Shown: piece by piece, positions 1-9,046 of the stretch | Layout: each line of letters opens with the position of its first letter | Position numbering within the stretch: the first letter of the stretch is position 1 | Assembly: GCF_039621805.1 (NCBI RefSeq) | Contig: NZ_CP155073.1 | Location: forward strand, 2,480,001-2,544,000 | DNA length: 64,000 nt | Reading direction: 5' to 3' | Source: Paraburkholderia sp. PREW-6R | GTDB taxonomy: Bacteria > Pseudomonadota > Gammaproteobacteria > Burkholderiales > Burkholderiaceae | Made by a program: the position numbers and the translations under genes | The notes under the pieces: generated by a model | Told to the model about the DNA's origin: nothing | What the model saw: the letters and a program-made list of their open reading frames with translations, nothing else | Databases searched by the model: none

Positions 1-861
1 AATCGGCGCTTCTTCGTCCTTGTTAATCGCGACGATCACCTTGCTGTCCTTCATCCCGGCCAGATGCTGGATCGCGCCCGAGATGCCGACCGCAACGTAC
101 AGCTGCGGCGCGACGATCTTGCCAGTCTGGCCAACCTGATAGTCGTTCGGCACGAAGCCCGCATCCACTGCCGCGCGCGACGCGCCAAGCGCTGCGTTCA
201 GCTTGTCGGCCAGCGGCTCCAGCACCTGCGTGTAGTTCTCGCCGTTGCCCAGACCACGGCCGCCCGACACGATGATCTTCGCCGACGTCAGTTCCGGACG
301 GTCCAGCTTCGTCACTTCACGGCTCACGAACGACGAGATACCGCTGTCCGCTGCCGCTTCGATCTTCTCGACCGTTGCGCTGCCGCCTTCGGCCGCGACT
401 GCGTCGAAACCGGTCGTGCGGACCGTGATGACCTTGATCGGATCAGCCGATTGCACCGTGGCAATTGCATTGCCCGCGTAGATCGGACGCTCGAACGTGT
501 CGGCCGAATCCACCGCGGTGATGTCGCTGATCTGCGCGACGTCCAGCTTCGCCGCGATACGCGGCGTAACGTTCTTGCCGTAAGCGGTGGCTGGCGCGAG
601 GATGTGTGAATAGTCCTTCGCAATGTTCAGCACCGTTGCCTCGACGTTTTCCGCGAGACCCGCTTCGAGTTGCGGCGCGTCGGCGAGCAGCACCTTGCTG
701 ACGCCGGCGATTTTCGCTGCCGCCTCCGCTGCGGCCTGGGCCTGGTGACCCGCCACCAGCACGTGTACGTCGCCGCCAATCTTTTTGGCCGCTGCGATCG
801 TGTTCAGCGTCGCGGCCTTGATCGACGCGTTGTCGTGTTCTGCTATTACCAGATTCGTCAT
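1..861 (-). CDS. etfA: Electron transfer flavoprotein alpha subunit (partial, C-terminus outside window)
   Basis: EtfA holds the FAD that passes electrons from acyl-CoA and other soluble dehydrogenases, through EtfB, to ETF:ubiquinone oxidoreductase. I translated the minus strand: it starts [11 protein letters not shown] and has the family FAD-binding signatures [11 protein letters not shown] and [19 protein letters not shown], followed by [19 protein letters not shown]. The last visible codon ends at base 1, giving 287 residues of an expected 310 or so, so only the C-terminal end is missing. It lies 75 bp downstream of etfB on the same strand and is almost certainly cotranscribed. Identification is secure; the missing end is simply the window edge. 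Confidence 0.97.
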   Translation of the reverse strand, partial: MTNLVIAEHDNASIKAATLNTIAAAKKIGGDVHVLVAGHQAQAAAEAAAKIAGVSKVLLADAPQLEAGLAENVEATVLNIAKDYSHILAPATAYGKNVTPRIAAKLDVAQISDITAVDSADTFERPIYAGNAIATVQSADPIKVITVRTTGFDAVAAEGGSATVEKIEAAADSGISSFVSREVTKLDRPELTSAKIIVSGGRGLGNGENYTQVLEPLADKLNAALGASRAAVDAGFVPNDYQVGQTGKIVAPQLYVAVGISGAIQHLAGMKDSKVIVAINKDEEAPI

Positions 862-936
862 TTCGTCTGTCTCCGTGTCGACCGGACCGGCGCTTCGCGC
901 TCACTCCAGTCACATGCAACATGGTTGCCGTTTGGC

Positions 937-1686
937 TCAAAGCACCTTGGCTTCGGTCTTCAGCTTCTCGACCAGCGTCTTCACGTCCGGCACCTTCACA
1001 CCGGCGGAGCGCTTCGGCGGCTCGACAACCTTCAGCGTCTTCAGGCGCGGCTTCACGTCGACGCCGAGGTCCTCAGGCTTGACCGTTTCCAGCGGCTTTT
1101 TCTTCGCCTTCATGATGTTGGGCAACGTGACGTAGCGCGGCTCGTTCAGACGCAGGTCAGTCGTGACCACGGCAGGCAACGTGAGCGACAGCGTTTCCGC
1201 GCCGCCGTCCACTTCGCGCGACACCGTGGCCTTGCCGTCTGCCACCGTGACCTTCGATGCGAACGTGGCTTGCGGCAGCCCGGCCAGTGCGGCCAACATC
1301 TGACCGGTCTGGTTCGAGTCGTCGTCGATCGCCTGCTTGCCGAGGATGATCAGCTGCGGCTGTTCCTTGTCGACCAGCGCCTTCAGCAGCTTGGCGACAG
1401 CGAGCGGCTGCAGTTCTTCGGCCGACTCGATCAGGATGGCGCGGTCCGCGCCGATCGCCAGCGCCGTGCGCAACGTTTCCTGCGATTGTGCGACACCCGC
1501 CGACACGGCGATCACTTCGGTCGCCACGCCGGCCTCTTTCAGGCGCACGGCTTCTTCCACCGCGATTTCGTCGAACGGATTCATGGACATCTTCACGTTC
1601 GCGATGTCGACGCCCGTACCGTCCGACTTGACCCGGACTTTCACGTTGTAATCGACCACTCTTTTCACTGGCACCAGGATTTTCAT
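937..1686 (-). CDS. etfB: Electron transfer flavoprotein beta subunit
   Basis: Partner of EtfA; carries the AMP-binding fold of the ETF heterodimer. The protein (249 aa, the usual family length) begins [19 protein letters not shown] and contains the typical [11 protein letters not shown] and [19 protein letters not shown] segments. A GTG two codons upstream (1690-1692) would also open the frame, but GGAG ends 7 nt before the ATG at 1686 and would overlap the spacing needed for the GTG, so the ATG is chosen. It is the first gene of an etfB-etfA operon, with a TATAAT box and a TetR-like palindrome upstream. Confidence 0.97.
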   Translation of the reverse strand: MKILVPVKRVVDYNVKVRVKSDGTGVDIANVKMSMNPFDEIAVEEAVRLKEAGVATEVIAVSAGVAQSQETLRTALAIGADRAILIESAEELQPLAVAKLLKALVDKEQPQLIILGKQAIDDDSNQTGQMLAALAGLPQATFASKVTVADGKATVSREVDGGAETLSLTLPAVVTTDLRLNEPRYVTLPNIMKAKKKPLETVKPEDLGVDVKPRLKTLKVVEPPKRSAGVKVPDVKTLVEKLKTEAKVL

Positions 1687-1726
1687 GCACACGCTCCAAA
1701 GTTACGAATACGTCAACCCAACGGAC

Positions 1727-1732
1727 ATTATA
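1727..1732 (-). promoter_or_regulatory. Candidate -10 element of the etfBA promoter
   Basis: Perfect TATAAT on the minus strand in the context GTTATAATG, about 40 bp before the etfB start codon. No good -35 hexamer sits 16-18 bp upstream, so it may depend on an activator or on upstream sequence. Position relative to etfB is what one expects for a promoter with a short leader. Confidence 0.45.
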
Positions 1733-1810
1733 ACGACTGCCCTCATGACAGCCCTGTCGCGGGTGCTCTAGCTGGAGGATATCCCTCTTCAACGGCGGGA
1801 CGGCATTAAC

Positions 1811-1822
1811 GAACGATCGTTC
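1811..1822. promoter_or_regulatory. 12-bp perfect palindrome GAACGATCGTTC, candidate TetR-family operator
   Basis: The perfect palindrome GAACGATCGTTC lies 125 bp upstream of etfB. Next to it, on the minus strand, TTGTCG-18 bp-TAAAAT forms a second possible promoter, which the palindrome would overlap downstream. Short GAACG/CGTTC dyads are common as TetR-family operators, and fatty-acid regulators of that family control etf genes in betaproteobacteria. Assigning a specific regulator here is inference. Confidence 0.4.
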
Positions 1823-1835
1823 TATTTTAACGTCG

Positions 1836-1861
1836 AAAAAACCCGGGCGACAACCCCGGGT
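1836..1861 (-). terminator. Intrinsic terminator of the metNIQ operon
   Basis: On the minus strand ACCCGGG and CCCGGGT form a 7-bp GC stem around a 12-nt interval whose central GTTGTCG is the loop, followed by six T. It lies just over 100 bp beyond the metQ stop codon and upstream of the etfB promoter region, so it separates the two operons. Confidence 0.8.
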
Positions 1862-1924
1862 CAAGATCTACGACTCTAATTCGGATTGTCGTCCTGGCTG
1901 CGCGTCTGTTTTTACCGCACCACC

Positions 1925-1969
1925 GTCGCCGCAGTGGCCGCGGTGGCCGCGGTGGCCGCGGCGGCCGCC
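1925..1969. repeat. 9-bp minisatellite, five units of GTGGCCGCG type
   Basis: Five tandem 9-mers read on the plus strand: GTCGCCGCA, three copies of GTGGCCGCG, then GCGGCCGCC. The array abuts the metQ stop codon (1970-1972) and lies between metQ and its terminator. A second, longer array with the same TGGCCGC core is at 56551-56650. Confidence 0.8.
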
Positions 1970-2770
1970 TCACCAGGCGGTAATGACCGAACCGCCAAAC
2001 TTGCTGTCGACAAACTGCTTCACTTCCGGCGAATGATAGGCGGCGACGAGCTTCGCGACCCACGGCTTGCCCTTGTCCGCTTCGCGAATCGCGATGATGT
2101 TCACATACGGACCTTTCGGATCTTCGATCGCAATGGCGTCCTGCTTCGGCTTCAACCCGGCTTCCATAGCGAAATTGGTGTTGATCGCGGCAGCATCCAC
2201 GTCATTCAGCGAGCGCGGAATCTGCGCGGCGTCGAGTTCGACGATCTTCAACTTCTTCGGATTGTCGATGATGTCGAGCGGCGTGGCCTTCAGGCCCGCG
2301 TCCGCGCGCAGTTTCAGCAGACCCTGCTTCTGCAGCAGCAACAGTGCCCGGCCACCGTTGGTCGGATCGTTCGGCACGGCGATTCTGGCGCCCGGCTGCA
2401 GTTCGCCGAGCGACTTCACCTTTTTCGAGTAAATACCCATTGGGTACGTCACCGTATCGGCGACACGGATCAGCTTGTAGCCACGGTCCTTGACCTGCGC
2501 CTGCAAGTATGGGTCGTGCTGGTAGCTGTTGGCGTCCAGATCGCCGCCGGCGAGCGCCGCGTTCGGCTGCACGTAATCCGAGAACTCGACGATCTTGATG
2601 TTCAGACCGTTCTTCGCCGCGACGGTCTTCACGACCTCCATGATTTGCGCGTGCGGGCCGCCGGTGACGCCGACCTTGATCGTGTCCTCGGCCCGAGCCG
2701 TGGTCGCGGCGGCAAACAGCGACGCGGCGCCGAGCGTGGCGGCCAGCTTGAGAATGAAACGACGTTGCAT
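1970..2770 (-). CDS. metQ: D-methionine ABC transporter, substrate-binding protein
   Basis: Periplasmic binding protein of the NlpA/MetQ family delivering methionine to MetNI. The start MQRRFILKLAATLGAASLFA is preceded by GGAGAG 7 nt upstream; a longer in-frame start at 2785 has no better site. Residues 1-27 are a signal peptide ending ATTARA-ED. Unlike E. coli MetQ there is no lipobox cysteine, so this 266-aa protein should be a soluble periplasmic protein or be anchored otherwise. The family motifs PHAQIMEVVK, FSDYVQPNAAL and DANSYQHDPYL are present. Third gene of metN-metI-metQ, 45 bp after metI. Confidence 0.95.
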   Translation of the reverse strand: MQRRFILKLAATLGAASLFAAATTARAEDTIKVGVTGGPHAQIMEVVKTVAAKNGLNIKIVEFSDYVQPNAALAGGDLDANSYQHDPYLQAQVKDRGYKLIRVADTVTYPMGIYSKKVKSLGELQPGARIAVPNDPTNGGRALLLLQKQGLLKLRADAGLKATPLDIIDNPKKLKIVELDAAQIPRSLNDVDAAAINTNFAMEAGLKPKQDAIAIEDPKGPYVNIIAIREADKGKPWVAKLVAAYHSPEVKQFVDSKFGGSVITAW

Positions 2771-2815
2771 GACGAATCTCTCCAAAACCTTGGTGGGTCC
2801 CGATGACCCCTTGTT

Positions 2816-3469
2816 TTACTTATGGCTCAAACGACGCACGAGCCAATCCCCGAACGACTGCACCAACTGCACGAACACGATCAGTATCACGACGACCGTC
2901 AGCATGACTTCCGGCAGGAAGCGCTGATAGCCATAGCGGATGCCCAGATCGCCAAGACCACCGCCGCCGATCGCACCGGCCATCGCCGAATAGCCAACCA
3001 GCGAGACGAACGTGATGGTCAGCCCGGCAACCACGCCCGGCAGCGACTCCGGCAACAACACCTTGAAGACGATCTGGCTGGTGGTCGCGCCCATCGCCTG
3101 CGCGGCTTCGATCAGCCCGCGATCCACTTCGCGCAGCGCAGTTTCCACGAGGCGCGCGATGAACGGCGCGGCGGCGATCGTGAGCGGCACCACGGCCGCA
3201 GCTGTGCCGATCGACGATCCCACGACGAGCCGCGTGAACGGGATCACCGCCACCAGCAAAATGATGAACGGCGTCGAACGCACGGCGTTCACGATCACGC
3301 CCATCACCCGATTGACGGCGATGTTCTGCAACACGCCGTTGCGGTCCGTCAGATACAGCAGCACGCCGAGCGGCAAGCCGAGCGCCGCGCCCACCAGTCC
3401 GGAGATGCCCACCATGACGAGCGTTTCCCAGAACGACTGGACGAACATATCGAACATTTCACTCAACAT
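2816..3469 (-). CDS. metI: D-methionine ABC transporter, permease
   Basis: Inner-membrane permease (217 aa, the normal MetI length) with about five hydrophobic helices, for example [20 protein letters not shown] near the N-terminus and [18 protein letters not shown] at the C-terminus. The EAA loop that contacts the ATPase appears as [20 protein letters not shown]. Its ATG lies inside the end of metN (11-bp overlap), with GGAG 7 nt upstream, indicating translational coupling. Confidence 0.96.
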   Translation of the reverse strand: MLSEMFDMFVQSFWETLVMVGISGLVGAALGLPLGVLLYLTDRNGVLQNIAVNRVMGVIVNAVRSTPFIILLVAVIPFTRLVVGSSIGTAAAVVPLTIAAAPFIARLVETALREVDRGLIEAAQAMGATTSQIVFKVLLPESLPGVVAGLTITFVSLVGYSAMAGAIGGGGLGDLGIRYGYQRFLPEVMLTVVVILIVFVQLVQSFGDWLVRRLSHK

Positions 3470-4493
3470 ACGAAAGCTCCTCCACGACCACGCCCTGTTC
3501 CCGCAAGTACGTCAGCGCCTGCGCCACTTTCACCGGTTCGCCACCCGCGAGCACCGCGAGCGAGCCGAACGCCTGACCCTGGATCTCGTCGATCTGGCCG
3601 TGCAGGATATTGAAATCGAGCTCATAGCGGCGGATCGTTTCCGAGAGGATCGGCTGATCCACGCCCGAACCGGTGAACGCGAGGCGCAGCAGGTGGCCGC
3701 TGCCGGTCTTCAGACGCTCGGCGACGCGCGCCTTCATTGCCGGCGGCAACTCCTGCGCGATCACGTCGCCGATCAATGCGCGTGTGACTTCGTGATGCGG
3801 CTGCAGGAACACGTCGATCACCTTGCCCTCTTCGACTACGCGGCCCGCGTCGAGCACGGCGACGCGGTCGCAGACCTGTTTGATCACGTCCATCTGGTGC
3901 GTGATCAGCACGATGGTCAGGTTCAGTTCGCGATTGATGCGCCTGAGCAGTTCGAGAATCGCGCGCGTGGTCTCAGGATCGAGCGCGGACGTAGCTTCGT
4001 CGGAGAGGAGCACCTTCGGCTTGCTCGCCAGCGCGCGCGCAATGCCGACGCGCTGCTTCTGACCGCCGCTGATCTGCGCGGGATAGCGGTCCTTCTGTGC
4101 CGACAGACCGACCAGTTCGAGCAGCGGCAACACGTTCGCTTCGATCTCGTCGCGCTTCATCCCGGCCAGTTCGAGCGGCAACGCGACGTTCTCATAAACG
4201 GTACGCGACGACAGCAGATTGAAGTGCTGAAAGATCATGCCGATCTCGCGACGCGCGTCGCGCAGTTGCGCAGCGGGCAGCGTGGTCAGATCGCGACCGT
4301 TGACGACGATGTTGCCTTCGGTCGGACGGGTGAGCAGGTTGATGGTGCGCACGAGCGTGCTCTTGCCGGCGCCGCTGCGGCCGATGATGCCGAACACCTC
4401 GCCCGCCGGGATGGACAGATTGACGTTGTGCAGCGCCTCGACCCAGCCCCGGGGCCCGGCGAACCGCTGGGAGATATTGCGTATTTCGATCAT
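3459..4493 (-). CDS. metN: D-methionine ABC transporter, ATP-binding protein
   Basis: ATPase of the methionine importer, 344 aa. Walker A is GRSGAGKST, the signature motif appears as [15 protein letters not shown], and the Walker B region reads [16 protein letters not shown]. The C-terminal 100 residues match the ligand-sensing C2/NIL domain in which methionine inhibits transport. The start at [11 protein letters not shown] matches family proteins; the frame stays open to 4544 (MSGAQRARW), but that extension is not family-like. No strong Shine-Dalgarno precedes the chosen ATG, so the exact start is the weak point. First gene of the metNIQ operon. Confidence 0.96.
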   Translation of the reverse strand: MIEIRNISQRFAGPRGWVEALHNVNLSIPAGEVFGIIGRSGAGKSTLVRTINLLTRPTEGNIVVNGRDLTTLPAAQLRDARREIGMIFQHFNLLSSRTVYENVALPLELAGMKRDEIEANVLPLLELVGLSAQKDRYPAQISGGQKQRVGIARALASKPKVLLSDEATSALDPETTRAILELLRRINRELNLTIVLITHQMDVIKQVCDRVAVLDAGRVVEEGKVIDVFLQPHHEVTRALIGDVIAQELPPAMKARVAERLKTGSGHLLRLAFTGSGVDQPILSETIRRYELDFNILHGQIDEIQGQAFGSLAVLAGGEPVKVAQALTYLREQGVVVEELSYVE

Positions 4494-4600
4494 GGAAAAA
4501 CGAAACGGCGGAGATTGCCAGCGAGCGCGTTGCGCTCCCGACAAGCGGCCGCCGTTGCTTTTATTGGGATTTGAGGCGGCAATTCTACCGCAGCGTCGAC

Positions 4601-4625
4601 ATTCCGATTAATAATCAATTCCGAT
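4601..4625. promoter_or_regulatory. AT-rich direct repeat in the metN / hydrolase divergent region
   Basis: The 251-bp divergent region 4494-4744 contains ATTCCGAT twice (4601-4608 and 4618-4625, 17 bp between starts) inside its only AT-rich patch. It may carry the metN promoter or a regulator site. I find no SAM-riboswitch-like fold and no clear -35/-10 pair, so this is a pointer only. Confidence 0.2.
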
Positions 4626-4744
4626 CTATTTATAACTGCGAGGCATTAGAGACGTGCGCGGTACGCCGGAGAAGCTGAAACGATGCGGCTGCAGATAGGA
4701 TCGGTCGAACAACAACTACGTTTTTTTAAGGACTATTGGCAATC

Positions 4745-5641
4745 ATGGCAACAACCCGGCCAGATAACGTTCGGCCAGGCGCGAACGTGCGCAAAGGCGG
4801 CAGCGCGCGCCGCTCGACCGTCGCGGCCCGCGACGGCGTCGACCTGCCGCTGTATCGGTGGCCGGCCACCGCACCCATGCGCGCGACGGTCGCGCTCGTG
4901 CACGGGCTCGCCGAGCATGCGGGACGTTATGCGGCACTGGCCGATCGGCTCAATTCCGCGGGGATTGAACTCGTCGCTATCGACCTGCGCGGGCACGGCC
5001 ATGCGCCGGGCAAACGGACTTACGTCAGGCGTTTCGACGACTATCTTCTCGACGTGCAGGCATTGCTCGACGATGCAGCGCAGAGTTGCGCGCCGCTCTT
5101 TCTAATGGGACACAGCATGGGCGGCGCCGTCGCGGCCCTCTACGCCATTGAACGGTTGCCCGCGAGCGGGCGGCGGCTCAACGGATTGATCCTGTCGAGC
5201 CCGGCACTTGCGCCCGGCCGCGACGTGCCGCGATGGATGCTTGCTCTGAGCCAGATCGTCAGCCGGTTATGGCCCGGCTTTCCGGCCATGAAAATCGACG
5301 CCGCGTTGCTCTCGCGGATCCAGCCTGTCGTCAACGCCAATCGCAATGATCCGCTCGTGCATCATGGTGCCATTCCGGCGCGCACCGGCGCGGAGTTGTT
5401 GCGGGCAATGACGAGAATCGAGCGCGGGCGCGCCACGTTGCGTGTCCCGGTGCTGGTTTATCACGGGACCGCCGATCAGCTGACCGAACCTGATGGCAGT
5501 CGTGCATTCGGAGAACACGTCGGCTCGCCCGACAGGACGCTCACCATGTATGAGGGCAGCTTCCACGAGACGATGAATGATCTCGATCGCGATCGGGTAA
5601 TCGATGAGGTGATCGAGTGGATCACGAGGCGGAGTGTTTGA
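4745..5641 (+). CDS. Alpha/beta hydrolase, monoacylglycerol-lipase type
   Basis: Serine hydrolase of 298 aa resembling bacterial monoacylglycerol lipases / lysophospholipases (Hydrolase_4 family). The nucleophile elbow is GHSMGG with Ser124; the oxyanion HG is at 53-54 (LVHGLAEHAGRY); the acid is in VYHGTADQLTEP and the catalytic His in SFHETMND near the C-terminus. No signal peptide, so it is probably cytoplasmic. The ATG at 4745 is preceded by AAGGA at 12 nt; an in-frame TTG at 4736 is only 3 nt from AAGGA and is less likely. It stands alone, convergent with the crotonase gene. The substrate is not shown by sequence. Confidence 0.88.
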   Translation: MATTRPDNVRPGANVRKGGSARRSTVAARDGVDLPLYRWPATAPMRATVALVHGLAEHAGRYAALADRLNSAGIELVAIDLRGHGHAPGKRTYVRRFDDYLLDVQALLDDAAQSCAPLFLMGHSMGGAVAALYAIERLPASGRRLNGLILSSPALAPGRDVPRWMLALSQIVSRLWPGFPAMKIDAALLSRIQPVVNANRNDPLVHHGAIPARTGAELLRAMTRIERGRATLRVPVLVYHGTADQLTEPDGSRAFGEHVGSPDRTLTMYEGSFHETMNDLDRDRVIDEVIEWITRRSV

Positions 5642-5728
5642 GGTCGCTCCGGGTAAGGTTTTCTGCGTGATTCCGTGCGTCTTTTCTGAGGCCTTTCCCG
5701 TCAGTCTGGCGGCCTGTTCTTTTGCCCT

Positions 5729-6529
5729 TTATTGCTTCCAGTCCGGCGGACGCTTGTCGATAAACGCCTGCACGCCCTCCAGCGCAGAGTCGTCCATCAT
5801 GTTGCATGCCATGGTTTGGCCGGCAAGCTGGTAGGCGGCTTCGATGCCCATCTCGGCCTGACGGTAGAACAGGTCTTTGCCCGCGCGCACGGCTTCGACC
5901 GGCTTTGCGCAGATGCTGCTTGCGAGACGCGACACTTCCGCATCCAACGCGTCCAGCGGAACCACGCGATTGACGAGGCCTTGCTGCTTCGCGTGTACGG
6001 CGTCGATGAAGTCGCCCGTCAGCAGCATTTCGAGCGCGGCCTTGCGCGACAGGTTGCGCGAGAGCGGCACCGACGGCGTCGCGCAAAAGAGCCCGAGGTT
6101 GACGCCGGAGACCGCGAAGCGTGCGGTATCTGCGGCCACCGCCAGGTCGCACATCGCAACCAGTTGACAGCCCGCCGCCGTCGCGATGCCGTGCACACGC
6201 GCAATCACGGGCTGGGGCAGGCGCTGGATCGTCAGCATCAGCTTCGTGCAACGGTTGAACAACGACTGGTAGTAAGCAAGCGACGGCGCCGCACGCATTT
6301 CCTTCAGATCGTGACCTGCGCAGAACGCACGCCCCGCACCGGCGATCACGACGACGCGCGCATCCGACTTCCCGATCTGGTTCAGCGCGGTCTGCAAATC
6401 TTCGAGCAGCGCCTCCGAGAGCGCGTTGAATGCGTCCGGGCGTTTCATCGTCACACGCGTGACGCCGGGCAGGCCGTACACGCCATGCTCGACTTCGACC
6501 AGTGAAAGGCTGCGCACTTCGGCGTTCAT
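5729..6529 (-). CDS. ECHDC3-like crotonase-fold protein (annotated enoyl-CoA hydratase), catalytic glutamates missing
   Basis: Crotonase superfamily protein of 266 aa. The CoA/oxyanion-hole segments are intact (FCAGHDLKEMR and HGIATAAGCQLVAMCDLAVA). However, the two glutamates of true enoyl-CoA hydratases are replaced: the first falls at Gln in AGCQL and the second at Gly in FAVSGVNLGLFCATPS. The same GCQLVA and GVNxGLFCxTPxVxLxR pattern is what I recall for animal ECHDC3, so this is a bacterial ECHDC3 relative and ordinary hydration is doubtful. Start fixed by AGAGGAG 7 nt before ATG. It lies 65 bp downstream of the HDAC-like gene, so the two are probably cotranscribed. Confidence 0.9.
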   Translation of the reverse strand: MNAEVRSLSLVEVEHGVYGLPGVTRVTMKRPDAFNALSEALLEDLQTALNQIGKSDARVVVIAGAGRAFCAGHDLKEMRAAPSLAYYQSLFNRCTKLMLTIQRLPQPVIARVHGIATAAGCQLVAMCDLAVAADTARFAVSGVNLGLFCATPSVPLSRNLSRKAALEMLLTGDFIDAVHAKQQGLVNRVVPLDALDAEVSRLASSICAKPVEAVRAGKDLFYRQAEMGIEAAYQLAGQTMACNMMDDSALEGVQAFIDKRPPDWKQ

Positions 6530-6594
6530 CGCTCGCTCCTCTTTCAATTGATGCGGCTCACGCGCGCCGCGACACCCGGGCGCCCGCCTTCGGC

Positions 6595-7518
6595 TCAGAT
6601 GCCCGCCAGCGAGCGCATATGCGCGACCACGCTGCGTCCAAGCGCGGACAGGTTGTAGCCGCCTTCGAGGCAACTGACGATCCGCCCGCGCGCATAGCGC
6701 TTCGCGATCTCGCGCATCTGATCCGTGATCCACGCGTAGTCGTCCTCGACCAGTCCCATGTTGCCGAGATCATCCTCGCGATGCGCGTCGAAACCGGCCG
6801 AGATGAACAGCATCTCCGGCTTGAATTCATGCAGACGCGGCAGCCACAGCATGTCCACCGCCTCGCGCACCGCCATGCCCTTCGAGCGCGCCGGCATGGG
6901 CACGTTGCACATGTTCGGCGCCTGATTATCGGCGCCCGTGAAGGGATAAAACGGATGCTGAAAGATGCTGCACATCAGAACGCGCGGGTCGCCCGAAAAC
7001 GCAGCCTCGGTGCCGTTGCCGTGATGCACGTCGAAGTCGATGACCGCCACGCGCTCCAGCCCATGCACTTCAAGCGCATGACGCGCGGCAATCGCGACGT
7101 TATTGAAAAAGCAGAAGCCCATTGCGCGCGCCGGTTCCGCGTGATGGCCCGGCGGCCGCACGCTGCAGAACGCGTTGTCGTAACGGCCCTCGATCACCGC
7201 GTCGGTCGCGGCGACCGCAGCGCCCGCGGCACGTAACGCCGCTTGCAAGGTGTGCGGATTCATCGACGTATCGGGGTCGATTTCGGCCAGGCCCTCGGCG
7301 GGCGAGCGGCTGCGCAGATAGTCGACGTGTGCCCGCGTATGCACGCGCAACAACGACGCGTCGTCGGCCAGCGGCGCGGACTCGCGCTCAATGAGCGAGT
7401 CGATGCGGCTCGCGATCAGCTGGTCTTCGATGGCATGCAGACGGGCCGGACACTCGGGGTGCCACTGCCCCATGTCGTGCTGCAAACAGTCGGCGTGAGT
7501 ATAGAAACCGGTTGCCAT
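6595..7518 (-). CDS. Histone-deacetylase-like amidohydrolase (acetylpolyamine/class II HDAC family)
   Basis: Zinc-dependent deacetylase of 307 aa from the arginase/HDAC fold. Visible motifs: RPPGHHAEPARAMGFCFFNN with the tandem His of the charge relay, VIDFDVHHGNGTEAAF with the zinc Asp and His, SAGFDAHREDDLGNM with the second zinc Asp, and CLEGGYN with the transition-state Tyr. Bacterial members remove acetyl groups from polyamines, small molecules or proteins; the substrate here cannot be read from sequence. AAGAGA precedes the ATG. Together with the downstream ECHDC3-like gene it forms a likely two-gene operon, which hints at linked acyl metabolism. Confidence 0.92.
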   Translation of the reverse strand: MATGFYTHADCLQHDMGQWHPECPARLHAIEDQLIASRIDSLIERESAPLADDASLLRVHTRAHVDYLRSRSPAEGLAEIDPDTSMNPHTLQAALRAAGAAVAATDAVIEGRYDNAFCSVRPPGHHAEPARAMGFCFFNNVAIAARHALEVHGLERVAVIDFDVHHGNGTEAAFSGDPRVLMCSIFQHPFYPFTGADNQAPNMCNVPMPARSKGMAVREAVDMLWLPRLHEFKPEMLFISAGFDAHREDDLGNMGLVEDDYAWITDQMREIAKRYARGRIVSCLEGGYNLSALGRSVVAHMRSLAGI

Positions 7519-7661
7519 GATTCTCTTGCGCGGCGCGGCGCTTCGCAGCGCGCGCGGCGTGTCTCCTTCCAGGGGCGCGCGCCCTCGGCGCGCCAACATC
7601 ATCAAGTTACCACACGGGGTGGCTGTGACGTGTGCTGCACAATTTTGCGAAGGGCGTCGGG

Positions 7662-7667
7662 TATACT
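7662..7667 (+). promoter_or_regulatory. Candidate -10 (TATACT) of the mltB promoter
   Basis: TATACT in the context GGGTATACTGCC, 53 bp before the mltB ATG. The best -35 (CACAAT at 18 bp) is poor. It is the only promoter-like box in the 201-bp divergent space shared with the HDAC-like gene. Confidence 0.35.
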
Positions 7668-7719
7668 GCCCCGAACCGATTTTCCCTACGTCTTCCTCGA
7701 CACGCGCCCTCAGCTCACT

Positions 7720-8985
7720 ATGACCGTCAAGCTTGCTCTGTCTGCACGAAACCGGCAATGCATCACCACTGTGGCCGCAGCACTTTCTGTCGCATCGTGC
7801 ATGTTCATGGCAACCACGCCGGCGCTCGCGCAAGGCATCGGCAAGACACCGCCCACGCTGCTCGCGCAGAGCCAGCCGCAACCCAGCGTGCCGCAAGGGC
7901 AGACTTTCGAAGAAGAAATCATTCCGCAGCGCTACGCGAACAATGCGAATGTCGACGCGTTCATCAACGACATGGTCGCGCGCTATGACTTCGACGAGTC
8001 TTCATTGCACGCGCTCTTTGCCGGCGTGAGCTATTCGGCGACCGCGGTCAAGCTCGTGACGCCGTCGCCTTCGCCGTCGGTCAAGAACTGGCGCGTGTAT
8101 CAGTCGCGTTTTCTCGACCAGGTGCGCATCAACGCGGGGGTGCGCTTCTGGCGCGCGAACCGCGATACGCTGCAACGCGCTTATGAGGAGTTCGGCGTGC
8201 CGCCCGAGATGGTTGTCGGCATTATTGGCGTAGAGACGATCTACGGGCGCTTCATGGGCAACTTCCGTGTGCTCGACGCGCTGACCACGCTCAGCTTCGA
8301 CTATCCGAACACACCGAACCGCGCCGATCGCCAGGCGACCTTCCGCAAGAATCTCGAAGACTATCTGGTGTGGACGCGCGATTCGCAGATCGATCCGACC
8401 ACGGTGCTCGGCTCATACACGGGTGCAATCGGTATCCCGCAGTTCCTGCCGAGCAGCATCGTTCAGTATGCAGTGAGCTACGACGGCAACAAGCAGATCG
8501 ACTTGCGCACGAGTCCGGCCGATGCAATCGGCAGCGTCGCCAACTATCTGCGTCAGAACGGCTGGGAAAGCGGCCGGCCCGTCGTGTGGAAGATCGGCTC
8601 GGACGCGGGCAGCCTGGGCGTCGCGCAAGCGGCGGCCGACGGTCAGCCTGAACCGCATTGGCCGCTGTCTCAATTGCTGCGTGCCGGTTTGCTGCTGAAC
8701 CAGCCGGACGTGGACGTGGCCGCCGAGGCGGGCACGCCGGTCACGGTGGTCGACCTGCCGTCGCCGGGACGCGGCACCGAGTTCGTGCTGGGCCTGAAGA
8801 ACTTTTACGTGCTGACACGCTACAACCGCAGCTTCTTCTATGCGCTGGCGGTGTACCAGTTGGGCCAGCGGGTCAAGGCGCAACTGGAGGCGAGCGATGC
8901 GGCGAACGCCGCGAGTCATGCAACGGGTAATACAACCGGCAACGCGCCGGACGGCGCGGCGTCGGCAGACACGGCGCCGCAATGA
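7720..8985 (+). CDS. mltB: Membrane-bound lytic murein transglycosylase B
   Basis: Periplasmic peptidoglycan-cleaving enzyme of the SLT2/MltB family, 421 aa. The catalytic Glu is in GIIGVETIYGR and the family motif FRKNLEDYLVW...GAIGIPQFLPSS follows. Two N-terminal readings exist: cleavage after TTPALA-Q by signal peptidase I, or lipidation at Cys in VASC, which fits the lipobox pattern; E. coli MltB is a lipoprotein. The C-terminal tail is low-complexity Ala/Thr/Asn. The ATG at 7720 lacks a clear Shine-Dalgarno; the frame is open further upstream but only the chosen start gives a signal sequence. Confidence 0.93.
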   Translation: MTVKLALSARNRQCITTVAAALSVASCMFMATTPALAQGIGKTPPTLLAQSQPQPSVPQGQTFEEEIIPQRYANNANVDAFINDMVARYDFDESSLHALFAGVSYSATAVKLVTPSPSPSVKNWRVYQSRFLDQVRINAGVRFWRANRDTLQRAYEEFGVPPEMVVGIIGVETIYGRFMGNFRVLDALTTLSFDYPNTPNRADRQATFRKNLEDYLVWTRDSQIDPTTVLGSYTGAIGIPQFLPSSIVQYAVSYDGNKQIDLRTSPADAIGSVANYLRQNGWESGRPVVWKIGSDAGSLGVAQAAADGQPEPHWPLSQLLRAGLLLNQPDVDVAAEAGTPVTVVDLPSPGRGTEFVLGLKNFYVLTRYNRSFFYALAVYQLGQRVKAQLEASDAANAASHATGNTTGNAPDGAASADTAPQ

Positions 8986-9046
8986 AGTGACGTTGCGAGG
9001 AGCGGCGCACACCTGATCGCGCCGTCCAATTCCACGCCAGCTATAA

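Noticed and set aside
4494-4744. SAM riboswitch upstream of metN
   Set aside because: No SAM-type stem pattern or terminator/anti-terminator pair is visible; only a short AT-rich direct repeat.
7720-7815. MltB as a certain lipoprotein
   Set aside because: VASC fits the lipobox, but a type I cleavage site (TTPALA) lies just after it, so both options remain open and I did not assert lipidation.
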